Source of the DNA: Streptomyces filamentosus
GTDB taxonomy: Bacteria > Actinomycetota > Actinomycetes > Streptomycetales > Streptomycetaceae
DNA length: 64,000 bases
Reading direction: 5' to 3'
NCBI RefSeq assembly: GCF_014654895.1
Contig: NZ_BNBE01000002.1
Location: 682,001-746,000, forward strand
Shown here: positions 16,374 through 24,833 of the stretch, piece after piece
Numbering within the stretch: position 1 is the stretch's first letter
Layout of the letters: each line of letters begins with the position of its first letter
Program-made: the position numbers and the translations under genes
Notes under the pieces: generated by a model
Seen by the model: only the letters and a program-made list of their open reading frames with translations
Told to the model about the DNA's origin: nothing
The model's database searches: none

Positions 16374-16676
16374 ATGCGTACACGAGCGGTACTTGTCTCC
16401 CTGATCGCGGCGGGTTCGATGCTGGGCCTGGCCGCGCCCGCCCAGGCCGCCGCCTCCGGCGACGTCGTCGTGTTCTCCACGGAGGCGCAGCCGCTGGACG
16501 TCTACCGGGACCCGGCCGGCTGCCGGCAGCTGCCCACGGTCGCGCACGTCCTGACGAACCAGACCGACGGCCCGGTGCGGGTCTACGGCAACCCGTTCTG
16601 TCTCGGCCCCTCGCTGGTCGTCCAGCCCGGGTACGGCACCCACGTGCCGGGTGGCGCGGGCTCCTTCTCCGCCTGA
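16374..16676 (+). CDS. Small secreted protein with two cysteines
   Basis: A 100-residue exported protein with a signal peptide (MRTRAVLVSLIAAGSMLGLA, cleavage after AQA) and a mature part of about 75 residues. The two cysteines (AGCRQLP and NPFCLGP) can form one disulphide. The sequence resembles small beta-rich secreted Streptomyces proteins of unknown function. ATG 16374 has GAGG six bases upstream. I do not recognise a functional family. Confidence 0.7.
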   Translation: MRTRAVLVSLIAAGSMLGLAAPAQAAASGDVVVFSTEAQPLDVYRDPAGCRQLPTVAHVLTNQTDGPVRVYGNPFCLGPSLVVQPGYGTHVPGGAGSFSA

Positions 16677-16722
16677 CCGACCGCCCCGCCCACCGGCCGC
16701 CCCTCGACCGACGGTCTTGCCG

Positions 16723-17754
16723 TCACCGGTCGGGTACGGTCCCGGAAGGCGCCCCGGACCGCCGCGGTCCGGGGCGCCTCGGCGTCTCCCGGGGGCCGTC
16801 CGCCGCCTCCTGCGGACCGGCGGGGTGCCACGGGGCGTCCGGCCGGGTGGCCACGGCGCCGGCGGTCAGCCGGAGCGCGTACACCGGCCGTTCGCCGGGG
16901 ACCGGCCCGAGGTAGTCGTGTCCGGTCATGTGGCACCAGGCGGGCAGGTCGAGCGGGGCGGCCGGGTCGGTCGCGACGACGTGCACGACGGTGCCCGGGG
17001 CCGCGTCGTCGATCTGCTTGCGCAGGCGCAGCAGGAGGGTGACGCAGAGCAGTCCCGTGCCGTCGACGGTGATGTCCGGAGCGGCGGCGACCGGCGGCAG
17101 GCTCTGGGTGACGCGCCACAGGCGGCGGGGCGGGTCGCCCTCCTCGAAGGCGTGGACCTCGTCGAGGGTCCAGCCCTCCGCGAGGGCGTCGGCCAGGTCG
17201 CGGGGGAGGAACCGCGCGGCGGAACCGCCGTGTTCGCGGCTGTCGCCGCCGTGCGGGATCCCGCCGCCGCCGTGGGCGTCGCCGGTGTGCCGCACGGTGT
17301 GGACGAAGGTGCCGCCCGGCCGCAGGACGCGGCGGACCTCGCCGGCCAGGGCTCGGATCTCCCCGGTGGACAGGGCCGTGGCCGGCGGCATGTGGGCGAA
17401 GACCGCGTCGACGGAGTCGTCCGGCAGCGGCAGCGGGTCCCGTACGTCGTACGCCTCGGCCGTCACCCGCCCGTCCACGCCCTGCCGCACGGCCGCCGCG
17501 CGCAGCCGCTCCGGGCCGGTGGCGGAGAAGCAGGTGGCCCGGACGGCGAACCCCTCCCGTGCGAAGTACAGGGCGTCGCGCCCGTGGCCCGAGCCGAGTT
17601 CGAGGACGTCCCGGGCGCCGGCCGCGCGGAAGACGGCGGCCGCGTGGGCCGCCGGCGCGGACGGCCGCCCTCCGTCCGTCCCGGGGTGCGCCGCGCAGGT
17701 GTCCTGCCCGTGCGCCCGCCGCGCCTCGGCCGGTCCCTGTCCGTCGTCCGTCAC
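16723..17754 (-). CDS. SAM-dependent methyltransferase fused to a TusA-like sulfur-carrier domain
   Basis: A 343-residue two-domain protein. Residues about 40-200 form a class I methyltransferase (VLELGSGHGRDALYF SAM loop, RRVLRPGGTFVHTV). Residues about 227-310 match the TusA fold: DITVDGTGLLCVTLLLRL, a Val-rich strand, then DPAAPLDLPAWCHMTGHDY, which is characteristic of TusA-family proteins. The TusA cysteine is kept (C237), but the canonical CPxP is CVTL. Start is GTG 17754, with GGGGAAG upstream. The methyltransferase may act on a sulfur-bearing intermediate delivered by its own tail; that is inference. Confidence 0.75.
   Translation of the reverse strand: MTDDGQGPAEARRAHGQDTCAAHPGTDGGRPSAPAAHAAAVFRAAGARDVLELGSGHGRDALYFAREGFAVRATCFSATGPERLRAAAVRQGVDGRVTAEAYDVRDPLPLPDDSVDAVFAHMPPATALSTGEIRALAGEVRRVLRPGGTFVHTVRHTGDAHGGGGIPHGGDSREHGGSAARFLPRDLADALAEGWTLDEVHAFEEGDPPRRLWRVTQSLPPVAAAPDITVDGTGLLCVTLLLRLRKQIDDAAPGTVVHVVATDPAAPLDLPAWCHMTGHDYLGPVPGERPVYALRLTAGAVATRPDAPWHPAGPQEAADGPRETPRRPGPRRSGAPSGTVPDR
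16747..16779. terminator. Strong hairpin inside the 3' end of the methyltransferase-TusA gene
   Basis: Perfect 14-bp stem AGGCGCCCCGGACC / GGTCCGGGGCGCCT with a 5-nt loop. It lies 71 bp after the stop of the plus-strand secreted-protein gene and within the last 20 codons of the convergent fusion gene. It looks bidirectional. Confidence 0.65.
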
Positions 17755-18169
17755 GTTCCGCTTCCCCACCGCTCTTGGCCCTGTTCCCGGGCCTGTTACC
17801 GGTCCTGTTCCCGGACCCGGTCCCGTCCGCGCCGGACGCACGACCGTCCGGCGCCCCCTCCGGCCGCCGCCTCCCATCATCCATGATCCCCGCGCGCGCC
17901 CGGCGGCCGCCGGTACACCCGAGTCCAGCGCGTCCACCGTGTCCGCCCGTCCGTCACCGGGCGGCTCTCCTCGGCCCTCGGCGATTCGGCCACGCCCCGT
18001 GTCCGTGCCGGTCCCCGCCCCGCACGGATCGATGCACACGACACGAACACGCTTCCGCCTGCCGCCTGGGTTCGAACGCCGTCCGAATCACATGTTCTCG
18101 CCGCGGCCTTCCCCCTCGTTGAACCGACCGACACCCCGAAACCCCCAACTCACCTCCCTGGAGGCCCTG
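17755..18169. other. Intergenic region, no clear gene
   Basis: 415 bp between divergent genes. I see no convincing small ORF with a ribosome site and no strong promoter. An in-frame ATG for the downstream exporter lies at 18092 without a ribosome site. A GGTTCGAA sequence near 18069 resembles a tRNA T-loop but has no matching stem. Confidence 0.5.
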
Positions 18170-20206
18170 TTGCATCCTCTTCCCACCGCTTCCGGCGGGG
18201 CGGTCCCCCCGCCCCGCACCGCGACGCTCGATCTGCCGCCCCGGCGCCTGTCCACCGGATCGGAGGACGGGGACATCGCCGAGGAGATGGAGGAGGCGTA
18301 CTGGTCCGTCCACGACGGGGCCGCCGCGCAGGCCGGCGTCCGGGAGATCCTCGGCCGGCTGCCTCGGATCACCCGCCGGATCGGGCTGCTCGCCTGGCGG
18401 GCCGACGCGCGCGCCACCCTCGCCGTCGTGGTGTGCCAGCTCGCGTCCGCCGCCATGACCGCCTTCGGGCTCGTCGCCTCGGTGGCGGTGCTGCGGGAGC
18501 TGTTCGCCCAGGGGCCGACGCCCGACCGGGTCGGGGCCGCCGTCCCGCGGATCCTGCTCGTCGTCCTCTTCCTCGCCCTGCGGGCTGTGATGGAGGCGGG
18601 GGTCGCGGCGGCGCAGGCCCGGGTCACCCCGAAGGTCAGGACCGCGCTGGAGAAGGAGCTCTTCCGGCTGACGGCGCACGTGCGGCTGGAGGCGGTGGAG
18701 GACGCCGACTGGCACGACGAGGTGTTCCGCGCCCACGACCGCGGGCTGTTCTACGCCCGCGAGCTGGTCGGCCAGGTCGTCTCGCTCGCCTCCGCCGCCC
18801 TCGGCCTGGCCGGCACCGCCGGCGTCCTCGGCCTCCTGCACCCCGCCCTGCTGCCGCTGATGCTGCTGTCCGTGCTGCCGGTCGGCGCGGCGGCGGTCCG
18901 CAGCGCCCGGGCCCGTTTCCACTCCTTCAAGCGGTGGAACGCCCTCCAGCGCCGGGTCCGGGTCTTCACCTGGCTGCTGCTCGACCAGGACGCCGCCGCC
19001 GAGGTGCGCTCCGACACCGTGCAGACGGCCCTGCTGGACGAGCACGACCGGCTGATCACCCGGATCGCCGCGGAGGACACCCGGCTCCGCACGCAGGCGG
19101 CCTGGCTGCACCTGGCCGGCCGGGGGCTCGGCGGTCTGGGCACCGGCGTCACCTACGGCGCGCTCGCCGCCATGCTGGTGGCCGGCTGGCTCCCCCTCGC
19201 GGCCGGCGCGGGCGCGGTCCTCGCCGTCCAGACCGGGCAGACCGCGCTGACCCGGCTGGTGGAGGTCGCCCACCTGGTGTACGAGCACGCCCTGTGGGTG
19301 TCGGACCTGGAAGCCGTACTGGAACGGTGCCGGGGCCTCCAGATGCGCACCGGCGAGGTGCCGGCGCCCGAGCACGTCGGGGCGATCCGGCTGGAGGACG
19401 TGTCGTTCACCTACCGGGGAAAGACGGAACCGGCCCTGTCGGGGGTGTCGATGACGCTCAGGGCGGGCGAGACGGTCGCCTTCGTCGGTTCGAACGGCGG
19501 CGGCAAGACGACGGCGTCGAAGCTCCTGGCCGGCCTGTACGAGGCGCAGGAGGGCACCATCCGCTGGGACGGCCTCGACGTGCGGGAGATGGACGCCGCG
19601 TCCCTCCAGCGGCAGGTCGCGTTCGTCCTCCAGGAGCCCGTACGGTTCCCCTTCAGCGCCCTGGCCAACGTCACCGCGGCCACCGGAAGCCTCACCGAGG
19701 CCGACCCGGAGCGGGCCCTGGCCGCCGTCCGGGCCTCCGGCGCCGACCAGGTCGTCGCGCGGCTTCCGGAGCAGTGGGGCACGCCGCTGTCCAAGCGGTT
19801 CCGCGGCGGCCAGGACCTCTCCGGCGGCCAGTGGGCCAAGATCGCCGTCGCCCGCGGCCTGTACAACGACGCTCCGCTGCTGCTCCTCGACGAACCGACC
19901 GCGAGCATGGACCCGCCGTCCGAGCACGCCGTGTACGAGGCGGTCCTGCGCGACCGGCCGCGCGAGGACCGGATCACCGTCCTCATCTCCCACCGGCTCG
20001 CCAGTGTCGTCGGCTGCGACCGGATCTACGTCTTCGACGCAGGCCGGATCGTCGAGGAGGGCTCCCACGAGGAACTCATGGCGCACGACGGCCTGTACGC
20101 GCACATGTTCACCCTCCAGGCGGCCGGATACCAGCCGTCCGGGGGCGGCCCGGCCCTCACCGACCCCAGCCCCGACCCCAGCAGCACCGAAGGAGCGGCC
20201 CGATGA
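18170..20206 (+). CDS. ABC exporter (fused membrane and ATPase domains)
   Basis: A half-transporter of about 678 residues: an N-terminal cytoplasmic part, a six-helix exporter membrane domain (about residues 70-340) and an ATPase domain. In the ATPase I see Walker A GSNGGGKTT, Q-loop VLQEPVRFPF, signature DLSGGQWAK, Walker B LLLLDEPTASMDP and the switch histidine ISHRLA. No peptidase C39 domain is present. I prefer TTG 18170 because GGAGG lies five bases upstream; ATG 18092 would add 26 residues without a ribosome site. The stop overlaps the methyltransferase ATG. Lantibiotic/peptide-type exporters are the nearest relatives, but the cargo is unknown. Confidence 0.85.
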   Translation: MHPLPTASGGAVPPPRTATLDLPPRRLSTGSEDGDIAEEMEEAYWSVHDGAAAQAGVREILGRLPRITRRIGLLAWRADARATLAVVVCQLASAAMTAFGLVASVAVLRELFAQGPTPDRVGAAVPRILLVVLFLALRAVMEAGVAAAQARVTPKVRTALEKELFRLTAHVRLEAVEDADWHDEVFRAHDRGLFYARELVGQVVSLASAALGLAGTAGVLGLLHPALLPLMLLSVLPVGAAAVRSARARFHSFKRWNALQRRVRVFTWLLLDQDAAAEVRSDTVQTALLDEHDRLITRIAAEDTRLRTQAAWLHLAGRGLGGLGTGVTYGALAAMLVAGWLPLAAGAGAVLAVQTGQTALTRLVEVAHLVYEHALWVSDLEAVLERCRGLQMRTGEVPAPEHVGAIRLEDVSFTYRGKTEPALSGVSMTLRAGETVAFVGSNGGGKTTASKLLAGLYEAQEGTIRWDGLDVREMDAASLQRQVAFVLQEPVRFPFSALANVTAATGSLTEADPERALAAVRASGADQVVARLPEQWGTPLSKRFRGGQDLSGGQWAKIAVARGLYNDAPLLLLDEPTASMDPPSEHAVYEAVLRDRPREDRITVLISHRLASVVGCDRIYVFDAGRIVEEGSHEELMAHDGLYAHMFTLQAAGYQPSGGGPALTDPSPDPSSTEGAAR

Positions 20207-21063
20207 CGGACGAGACGACCGGCACGGCCGAGAGGGGCGCGCCCGGCACCACCGCCGGACCGACGGCCCCCGTGCCCGACTTCGCGGCCGTCGGCGCCGC
20301 CTACGACGCGTACGGGCGCAGCGCGCGGGGCCGGCTGCGGCACGACCTCGTGCACCGGCGGCTGGGGGCGGAGCTCCCGGAGCGTCCGGTCCGGGTCCTG
20401 GACGCCGGGTGCGGGGACGGCGAGACGACGCTGCGGCTCGCCGCGGCCGGGCACGAGGTGACCGCCGTGGACGCCTCCGCCGGCATGCTCGCGGCCGCGG
20501 CCCGCCGTCTGGCCGCCGACGCGGGACCGGAGGCGCGGGTGCGTTTCCTCCGCGCGGACGTCGAGGTCCTGACGGCCGAGGAACTGGGCACCGACGAGCC
20601 GTTCGACGCGGTGTGCTGCCACGGCGTCCTGATGTACCTGGACCGGCCGGACGAGGCGGTCGCCCGGCTGGCCGGGCTCGTGGCGGAGCAGGGCCTGCTC
20701 AGCGTCCTGACGAAGAACCGCCGCGCGATCGGCTTCCGCGAGGCCCTGCGCGGCGACCACGCGGCGGCGCTCGGCCTCATCGCCTCCGGCACGGACACGA
20801 GCACCGGCCGCCTCGGCCTCCGCACCCGCGGCGACAGCGCCGGGGACCTCGACCGGCTCGCCGCGGAGAACGGGCTGCGCCCCCTGCCCTGGCAGGGCGT
20901 ACGCGTCCTCAACGACCACCGCGAGGACTGGGCGCCCGGCCCGGAGGAGTACGCCGCGGCCCTGGAGGCGGAGTGGGCGGCCTCGTCCCGCGACCCGTAC
21001 CGCCGACTCGCCCCGCTCGTCCACGCGCTCGCCCGCCGCGTACGAGAACCGAGCGGCACGTGA
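20203..21063 (+). CDS. Class I SAM-dependent methyltransferase
   Basis: A 286-residue methyltransferase with SAM loop VLDAGCGDGETTLRLA, VTAVDASAGMLAAA and the catalytic-region CCHGVLMYLDRPDEA. The sequence resembles the CmoM/SmtA-like group, which includes tRNA wobble-uridine carboxymethyl methyltransferases. Small-molecule methyltransferases look alike, and coupling to an ABC exporter (ATGA overlap) suggests a small-molecule or resistance role. The specific substrate is unknown. Confidence 0.8.
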   Translation: MTDETTGTAERGAPGTTAGPTAPVPDFAAVGAAYDAYGRSARGRLRHDLVHRRLGAELPERPVRVLDAGCGDGETTLRLAAAGHEVTAVDASAGMLAAAARRLAADAGPEARVRFLRADVEVLTAEELGTDEPFDAVCCHGVLMYLDRPDEAVARLAGLVAEQGLLSVLTKNRRAIGFREALRGDHAAALGLIASGTDTSTGRLGLRTRGDSAGDLDRLAAENGLRPLPWQGVRVLNDHREDWAPGPEEYAAALEAEWAASSRDPYRRLAPLVHALARRVREPSGT

Positions 21064-21115
21064 CGGCGCCGTACGCCCCGCACGAAGGAACGGGCGAGCG
21101 CGCGGAGCCGTGAGA

Positions 21116-21127
21116 CGAAGCGCTTCG
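21116..21127. promoter_or_regulatory. Upstream palindromic operator CGAAGCGCTTCG
   Basis: Perfect 12-bp palindrome CGAAGCGCTTCG, typical in shape of LacI-family operators. A second copy of its core (GAAGCGCTTC) lies at 21232-21241 near the transcription start of the GH43 gene. Centre-to-centre distance is about 115 bp. Confidence 0.6.
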
Positions 21128-21201
21128 CCTCCTCCGGCGGGACAGGGGTACAGCCCGCTCCAACTCGCCCTTCCCGCAAGGGGTTTCCGGGAGATCATCT
21201 C

Positions 21202-21241
21202 TTGACCGGCCGCCGGGCGCGTGTCAACGTCGAAGCGCTTC
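21202..21241 (+). promoter_or_regulatory. GH43 promoter with operator at the start site
   Basis: -35 TTGACC (21202-21207), 17-bp spacer, -10 CAACGT (21225-21230), then the palindrome GAAGCGCTTC (21232-21241) at the predicted start. A repressor bound here would block initiation. No regulator gene adjoins, so a LacI-family protein acting in trans is likely. Confidence 0.6.
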
Positions 21242-21270
21242 ACCTCCCCCCTCCGAAAGGAACCGCCGAG

Positions 21271-22827
21271 GTGTCCGACGAGCACGCGCCCGCGCGCCCC
21301 GCCCATCCCGTCCTCCCCGGCTTCCACCCGGACCCCAGCGTCTGCCGGGTCGGGGAGGACTACTACCTCGCCTGCTCCAGCTTCGAGTACTTCCCCGGCG
21401 TTCCGCTCTTCCACAGCCGGGACCTGGTGCACTGGACGCAGATCGGCAGCGCCCTGGACCGGCCCGGGCAGCTCCGGCTGCCGCCGGACACCCCCTCGTC
21501 GGGCGGGCTGTACGCGCCGACCCTGCGCCACCACGACGGACGGTTCTGGCTGGCCGTCACCAACGTCACCCCCGGCGAGGGCAACCTCCTCCTCACCGCC
21601 ACCGACCCGGCCGGCCCCTGGTCCGACCCGGTCCGCCTCCCCGGCGTCCCCGGCATCGACCCGGACCTGGCCTGGGACGAGGACGGCACCTGCTGGTGCA
21701 CGGTCGCCGGCGTCTCGCAGGTGCGGATCGACCCGGCGACCGGCCGCGCCCTCGGCGAGCCCCGGCCCGTGTGGTCCGGCACCCCGGGGGCGAGCGCGCC
21801 CGAGGCCCCGCACCTCTACCGCATCGGCGGGCACTGGTACCTGATGATCGCCGAGGGCGGCACCGAGCGCGGTCACGGCGTGTCCATCGCCCGCGGCCCC
21901 GCGCCCGACGGCCCCTTCGAGCCGTGCCCCGCCAATCCGATCCTCACCCACCGCGGCACCGGCCACCCGGTCCAGAACACCGGCCACGCCGACCTCGTGC
22001 AGGCCCCGGACGGCTCCTGGTGGATGGTGCTCCTCGGCGTCCGCCCCCGGGGCGGCACGCCCGGCTGGCACGTCCTGGGCCGGGAGACCTTCCTCGCCCC
22101 CGTCACCTGGGAGGACGGCTGGCCCGTGGTCGGCGAACTCGGTCCCGAGCCGACGGGGTTGCCGTGGCCCCTGCACCCCGTCCCGGCCCCGGCGGTCCGG
22201 GACGACTTCGACGCCCCCGAACTCGCCCCGGCCTGGCTCTCGCTGCGGGACCGGCCGTCCGGGCACGTCACCACGGAGGAGCGCCCCGGCTGGCTGACCC
22301 TGCGGGCGCGCGGCGGCTCCCTGGACGACCTCGACGCCGTCCTCCTCGGCCGCCGCCAGCAGCACCACTCCTTCCGCGCCCGCACCCTCCTCGACCCCGC
22401 CGAGGGCTCCGGGGGCCTCGCGGTCCGCCTCGACGACCGGCACCACTACGCCGTCGAGGCCACCGCCGGCGGAACCGTCCGCGTGATCGCCCGGGTCGGC
22501 TCCCTGCGTACGGTCGCGGCCGAACTCCCGCTCCCCCCGGGCCCCGTCGTCCTCACCGTCCGCACCGGGGAACCGCCGCTCCCCGGCGACCCGCGCACCG
22601 GCCCCGACTCCCTCGTCCTCGGCGTCGAGACGACGGACGGCACGGCGACCGAACTCGCCTCCCTGGACGGCCGCTACCTGTCCACCGAGGTCGCCGGGGG
22701 CTTCACCGGCCGCGTGGTCTGCCTGTACGCCGCCACCGGCACCGTGCGCTTCGACTGGTTCGACTACGCCCCCGCGTCCCCCGCCGGCCCGGGGGTCCGC
22801 CCGGAGCCGAGGGGACGGAGGTCGTAG
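21271..22827 (+). CDS. Glycoside hydrolase family 43 (beta-xylosidase/arabinofuranosidase type)
   Basis: A 518-residue GH43 enzyme. The five-bladed propeller begins at GFHPDPSVCRVGEDYYLACS with the base aspartate; the pKa-modulating aspartate is in GIDPDLAWDEDG and the acid glutamate is in APEAPHLYRIGG. A C-terminal beta-sandwich (DDFDAPELAPAWLSLRDRP onward) is typical of the xylan 1,4-beta-xylosidase subfamily. There is no signal peptide, so it probably acts on imported oligosaccharides. GTG 21271 has AAAGGA upstream. The last 64 bp overlap a convergent small gene. Confidence 0.88.
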   Translation: MSDEHAPARPAHPVLPGFHPDPSVCRVGEDYYLACSSFEYFPGVPLFHSRDLVHWTQIGSALDRPGQLRLPPDTPSSGGLYAPTLRHHDGRFWLAVTNVTPGEGNLLLTATDPAGPWSDPVRLPGVPGIDPDLAWDEDGTCWCTVAGVSQVRIDPATGRALGEPRPVWSGTPGASAPEAPHLYRIGGHWYLMIAEGGTERGHGVSIARGPAPDGPFEPCPANPILTHRGTGHPVQNTGHADLVQAPDGSWWMVLLGVRPRGGTPGWHVLGRETFLAPVTWEDGWPVVGELGPEPTGLPWPLHPVPAPAVRDDFDAPELAPAWLSLRDRPSGHVTTEERPGWLTLRARGGSLDDLDAVLLGRRQQHHSFRARTLLDPAEGSGGLAVRLDDRHHYAVEATAGGTVRVIARVGSLRTVAAELPLPPGPVVLTVRTGEPPLPGDPRTGPDSLVLGVETTDGTATELASLDGRYLSTEVAGGFTGRVVCLYAATGTVRFDWFDYAPASPAGPGVRPEPRGRRS

Positions 22828-23087
22828 AGGTAGGAGCGGTCGTCTTTGAAGCTGCGCCAGACGGTGGCCTGGGGTTCGGGTTCGTCGGCGCGGCCGTCGA
22901 GGGGGTGGGCGGTGACGAGGCCGTCGGCGATCTCGCAGTGCCAGCCGTCGGCCGGCGACCAGACGCACCACACCTCCCCGTCCGTTCGACGGTAGGCGGG
23001 GCGGCCGTCGCGCTCGCCGACGCGCTCGAAGTCGTAGCGGAGCCCGTCCATGTGGCGCACGAAGGTGAAGGATGCGAGTGTCGTCAT
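22764..23087 (-). CDS. Small conserved-type protein of unknown function
   Basis: A 107-residue soluble protein beginning MTTLASFTFVRHMDGLRYDF and rich in Trp (VWCVWSPADGWHCE). ATG 23087 is 102 bp from the divergent NUDIX gene. The stop lies 64 bp inside the convergent GH43 gene, so the final 21 residues (from about LGSGRTPGP) may not be essential. I do not recognise the family. Confidence 0.6.
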   Translation of the reverse strand: MTTLASFTFVRHMDGLRYDFERVGERDGRPAYRRTDGEVWCVWSPADGWHCEIADGLVTAHPLDGRADEPEPQATVWRSFKDDRSYLYDLRPLGSGRTPGPAGDAGA

Positions 23088-23189
23088 GCTTTCGGCACTG
23101 TACGGGGGCGACGCCGCCGGCGGCCACGCAGTTCCGGCGCCGCCGTCCGCCGGACGGTGGCCGGTCCGTCCCCTCCAGGAGGTGCCCCC

Positions 23190-23927
23190 ATGACCGGACT
23201 TCTCCCCGTCGAGTTCCTCGACACCGCCGGGATCACGTTCGCCGCGCATCCGCCGCCGGCCCTCACCCCTCGGGAGCGGGTCGAGGTGGACCGGCTCTGG
23301 CAGGAGACCCGGGCGGGCAACCCCGCCGCGTTCGACGGCCCGATCGCCGCCGCCCTCGGGGTGGACCGCCCCCGCGCCGGGGAGCTGGTGGTGCGGTGGG
23401 CCCCGGCGACGTACCGGATGCGGGCCCTCCGGCGCCTCCGCCCGCCCGGTCGGGTCCCCGGCTCCCTGTACGTCACCGCGCTCGTCCCCACGGAGGGCGG
23501 CATCCTGATCGGCCGCGGCTCTCCCGGCACGGCGCACCCCGGCTGCTGGACGCTCCCCGGCGGGACGGTCGAACCGCCGCCCCCGGGGGAGGACCTGGAC
23601 ATCGCCGGGCTGCGCCGCCACGCCGTCCGCGAACTGCTGGAGGAGACCGGGACGCGGCTCCCCGCCGGGGAGTTGCGGCTGTGGGCCCTGACGCGGAGCA
23701 GGCGGTTCGGAAGCCTCGGCTTCCACTTCGCGTGCCCCGCCGCCGCCGAGGCTCTCGTCCGGCGCCGCCACGCGACCCTCGCCGGGACGCGGACCGCCCC
23801 CGCCCCGGAAACACCGCCGGAGCTCGACGCGCTCGCCTTCGTCACCTCACCGGACGAGGCCACGGACCTGGGGCCGACGGCCGACTACCTCCCCCAACTC
23901 CTCGGCAGGTACTTCGACTCCCGGTGA
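23190..23927 (+). CDS. NUDIX hydrolase with expanded Nudix box
   Basis: A 245-residue protein with an N-terminal helical extension (residues 1-80) and a NUDIX fold from GSLYVTALVPTEGGILIGRG. The Nudix box is recognisable as GGTVEPP...RELLEETGTRL but carries an insertion between the opening glycine block and the helix. The REXXEE core that binds metal is complete. AGGAGG sits seven bases before ATG 23190. Such enzymes hydrolyse nucleoside-diphosphate-linked compounds; the substrate is unknown. Confidence 0.8.
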   Translation: MTGLLPVEFLDTAGITFAAHPPPALTPRERVEVDRLWQETRAGNPAAFDGPIAAALGVDRPRAGELVVRWAPATYRMRALRRLRPPGRVPGSLYVTALVPTEGGILIGRGSPGTAHPGCWTLPGGTVEPPPPGEDLDIAGLRRHAVRELLEETGTRLPAGELRLWALTRSRRFGSLGFHFACPAAAEALVRRRHATLAGTRTAPAPETPPELDALAFVTSPDEATDLGPTADYLPQLLGRYFDSR

Positions 23928-24077
23928 CCTCGCAACACGGACGTTCCCGAGGAAGCCCGGCCGCGGAAGCCTTCCACCGAAGCCCGTGCGCAGGCGCAGG
24001 CGCAGGCGGTGCGCCGATCGTCTGCCGTCGGTGAACACCGGCCCGCGCGGGCGCACCGGTCCGTACCGTCCGATGAC

Positions 24078-24833
24078 ATGACGACAGTCACCACACCTAC
24101 AGTCACCACCCGTACGGTCGCGTATCCGGCCGACGGCCTGACGATGACCGGACACCTGGCCCTCCCGGCCGGCACCGAGCGCCGGCCCGCGGTCCTGATC
24201 GGGCCCGAGGGAGTGGGGCTCAGTGACGTCGAGCGCCGCCGGGCCGAGGCGCTGGCCGAACTGGGTTACGTGGCGCTGGCCTTCGACCTGCACGGAGGGC
24301 GCTACCTGGACGACCCGGAGGAGATGCTGGCCCGCTGCATGCCGCTGCTCGCCGACCCGGACCGGATGCGGGGGATCGGTCACGCCGCGCTCGACGTGCT
24401 GCGCGCCGAACCCCGGGCCGACCTCGACCGGACCGCCGCCGTCGGCTACGGCACCGGGGGCGCGATCGCGCTGGAACTCGGCCGCGACGGCGTCGACCTG
24501 CGCGCGATCGGGACGGTCAACGGGCTGACCACGGGCCGTCCGGGCGAGGCGGCGCGGATCCGCTGCCCGGTGTGGGCCGGGGTCGGGTCGGAGGACCCGA
24601 TCATGCCGCCCGCGCAGCGGGACGCGTTCGTCGCGGAGATGCGGGCCGCGGGCGTCGACTGGCGCCTCGTGGTCTACGGAGGGGCCCTGCACGCCTTCCA
24701 CCACCCGCCGGTCGACCATCCCACGCCTCCCGGCGTCGGCCACCACCCCCGGCAGGCCCGGCGCGCCTGGCGTGACGTCGTCGCCCTGCTCGCCGAGTGC
24801 CTGCCCGTCACGGACGACCCGGCCGGTCCCTGA
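24078..24833 (+). CDS. Dienelactone-hydrolase-family protein lacking the nucleophile
   Basis: A 251-residue dienelactone-hydrolase-like alpha/beta protein (VLIGPEGVGLSDVERRRAEALAE..., GGALHAFHHPP). At the nucleophile elbow the family has GYCFGG or GFCxGG; here it reads GYGTGG, with glycine at residue 125 in place of cysteine. The aspartate (GSEDPIMPP) and histidine (ALHAFHH) are present. It is therefore either inactive, or uses a different mechanism. TACCGT eight bases before the ATG could be a -10 for leaderless expression; no ribosome site is visible. Confidence 0.75.
   Translation: MTTVTTPTVTTRTVAYPADGLTMTGHLALPAGTERRPAVLIGPEGVGLSDVERRRAEALAELGYVALAFDLHGGRYLDDPEEMLARCMPLLADPDRMRGIGHAALDVLRAEPRADLDRTAAVGYGTGGAIALELGRDGVDLRAIGTVNGLTTGRPGEAARIRCPVWAGVGSEDPIMPPAQRDAFVAEMRAAGVDWRLVVYGGALHAFHHPPVDHPTPPGVGHHPRQARRAWRDVVALLAECLPVTDDPAGP

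Noticed and set aside
18061..18090. GGTTCGAA near 18069 resembling a tRNA T-loop
   Set aside because: The flanking bases cannot form the 5-bp T-stem and no anticodon or acceptor stem is present.
17755..18169. Possible short precursor peptide for the ABC exporter
   Set aside because: No short frame with a ribosome site, leader-like sequence or Cys/Ser/Thr-rich core could be supported.
17954..20104. 716-codon minus-strand open frame opposite the ABC exporter
   Set aside because: Composition is biased and no family motif appears; the plus strand encodes a complete ABC ATPase.
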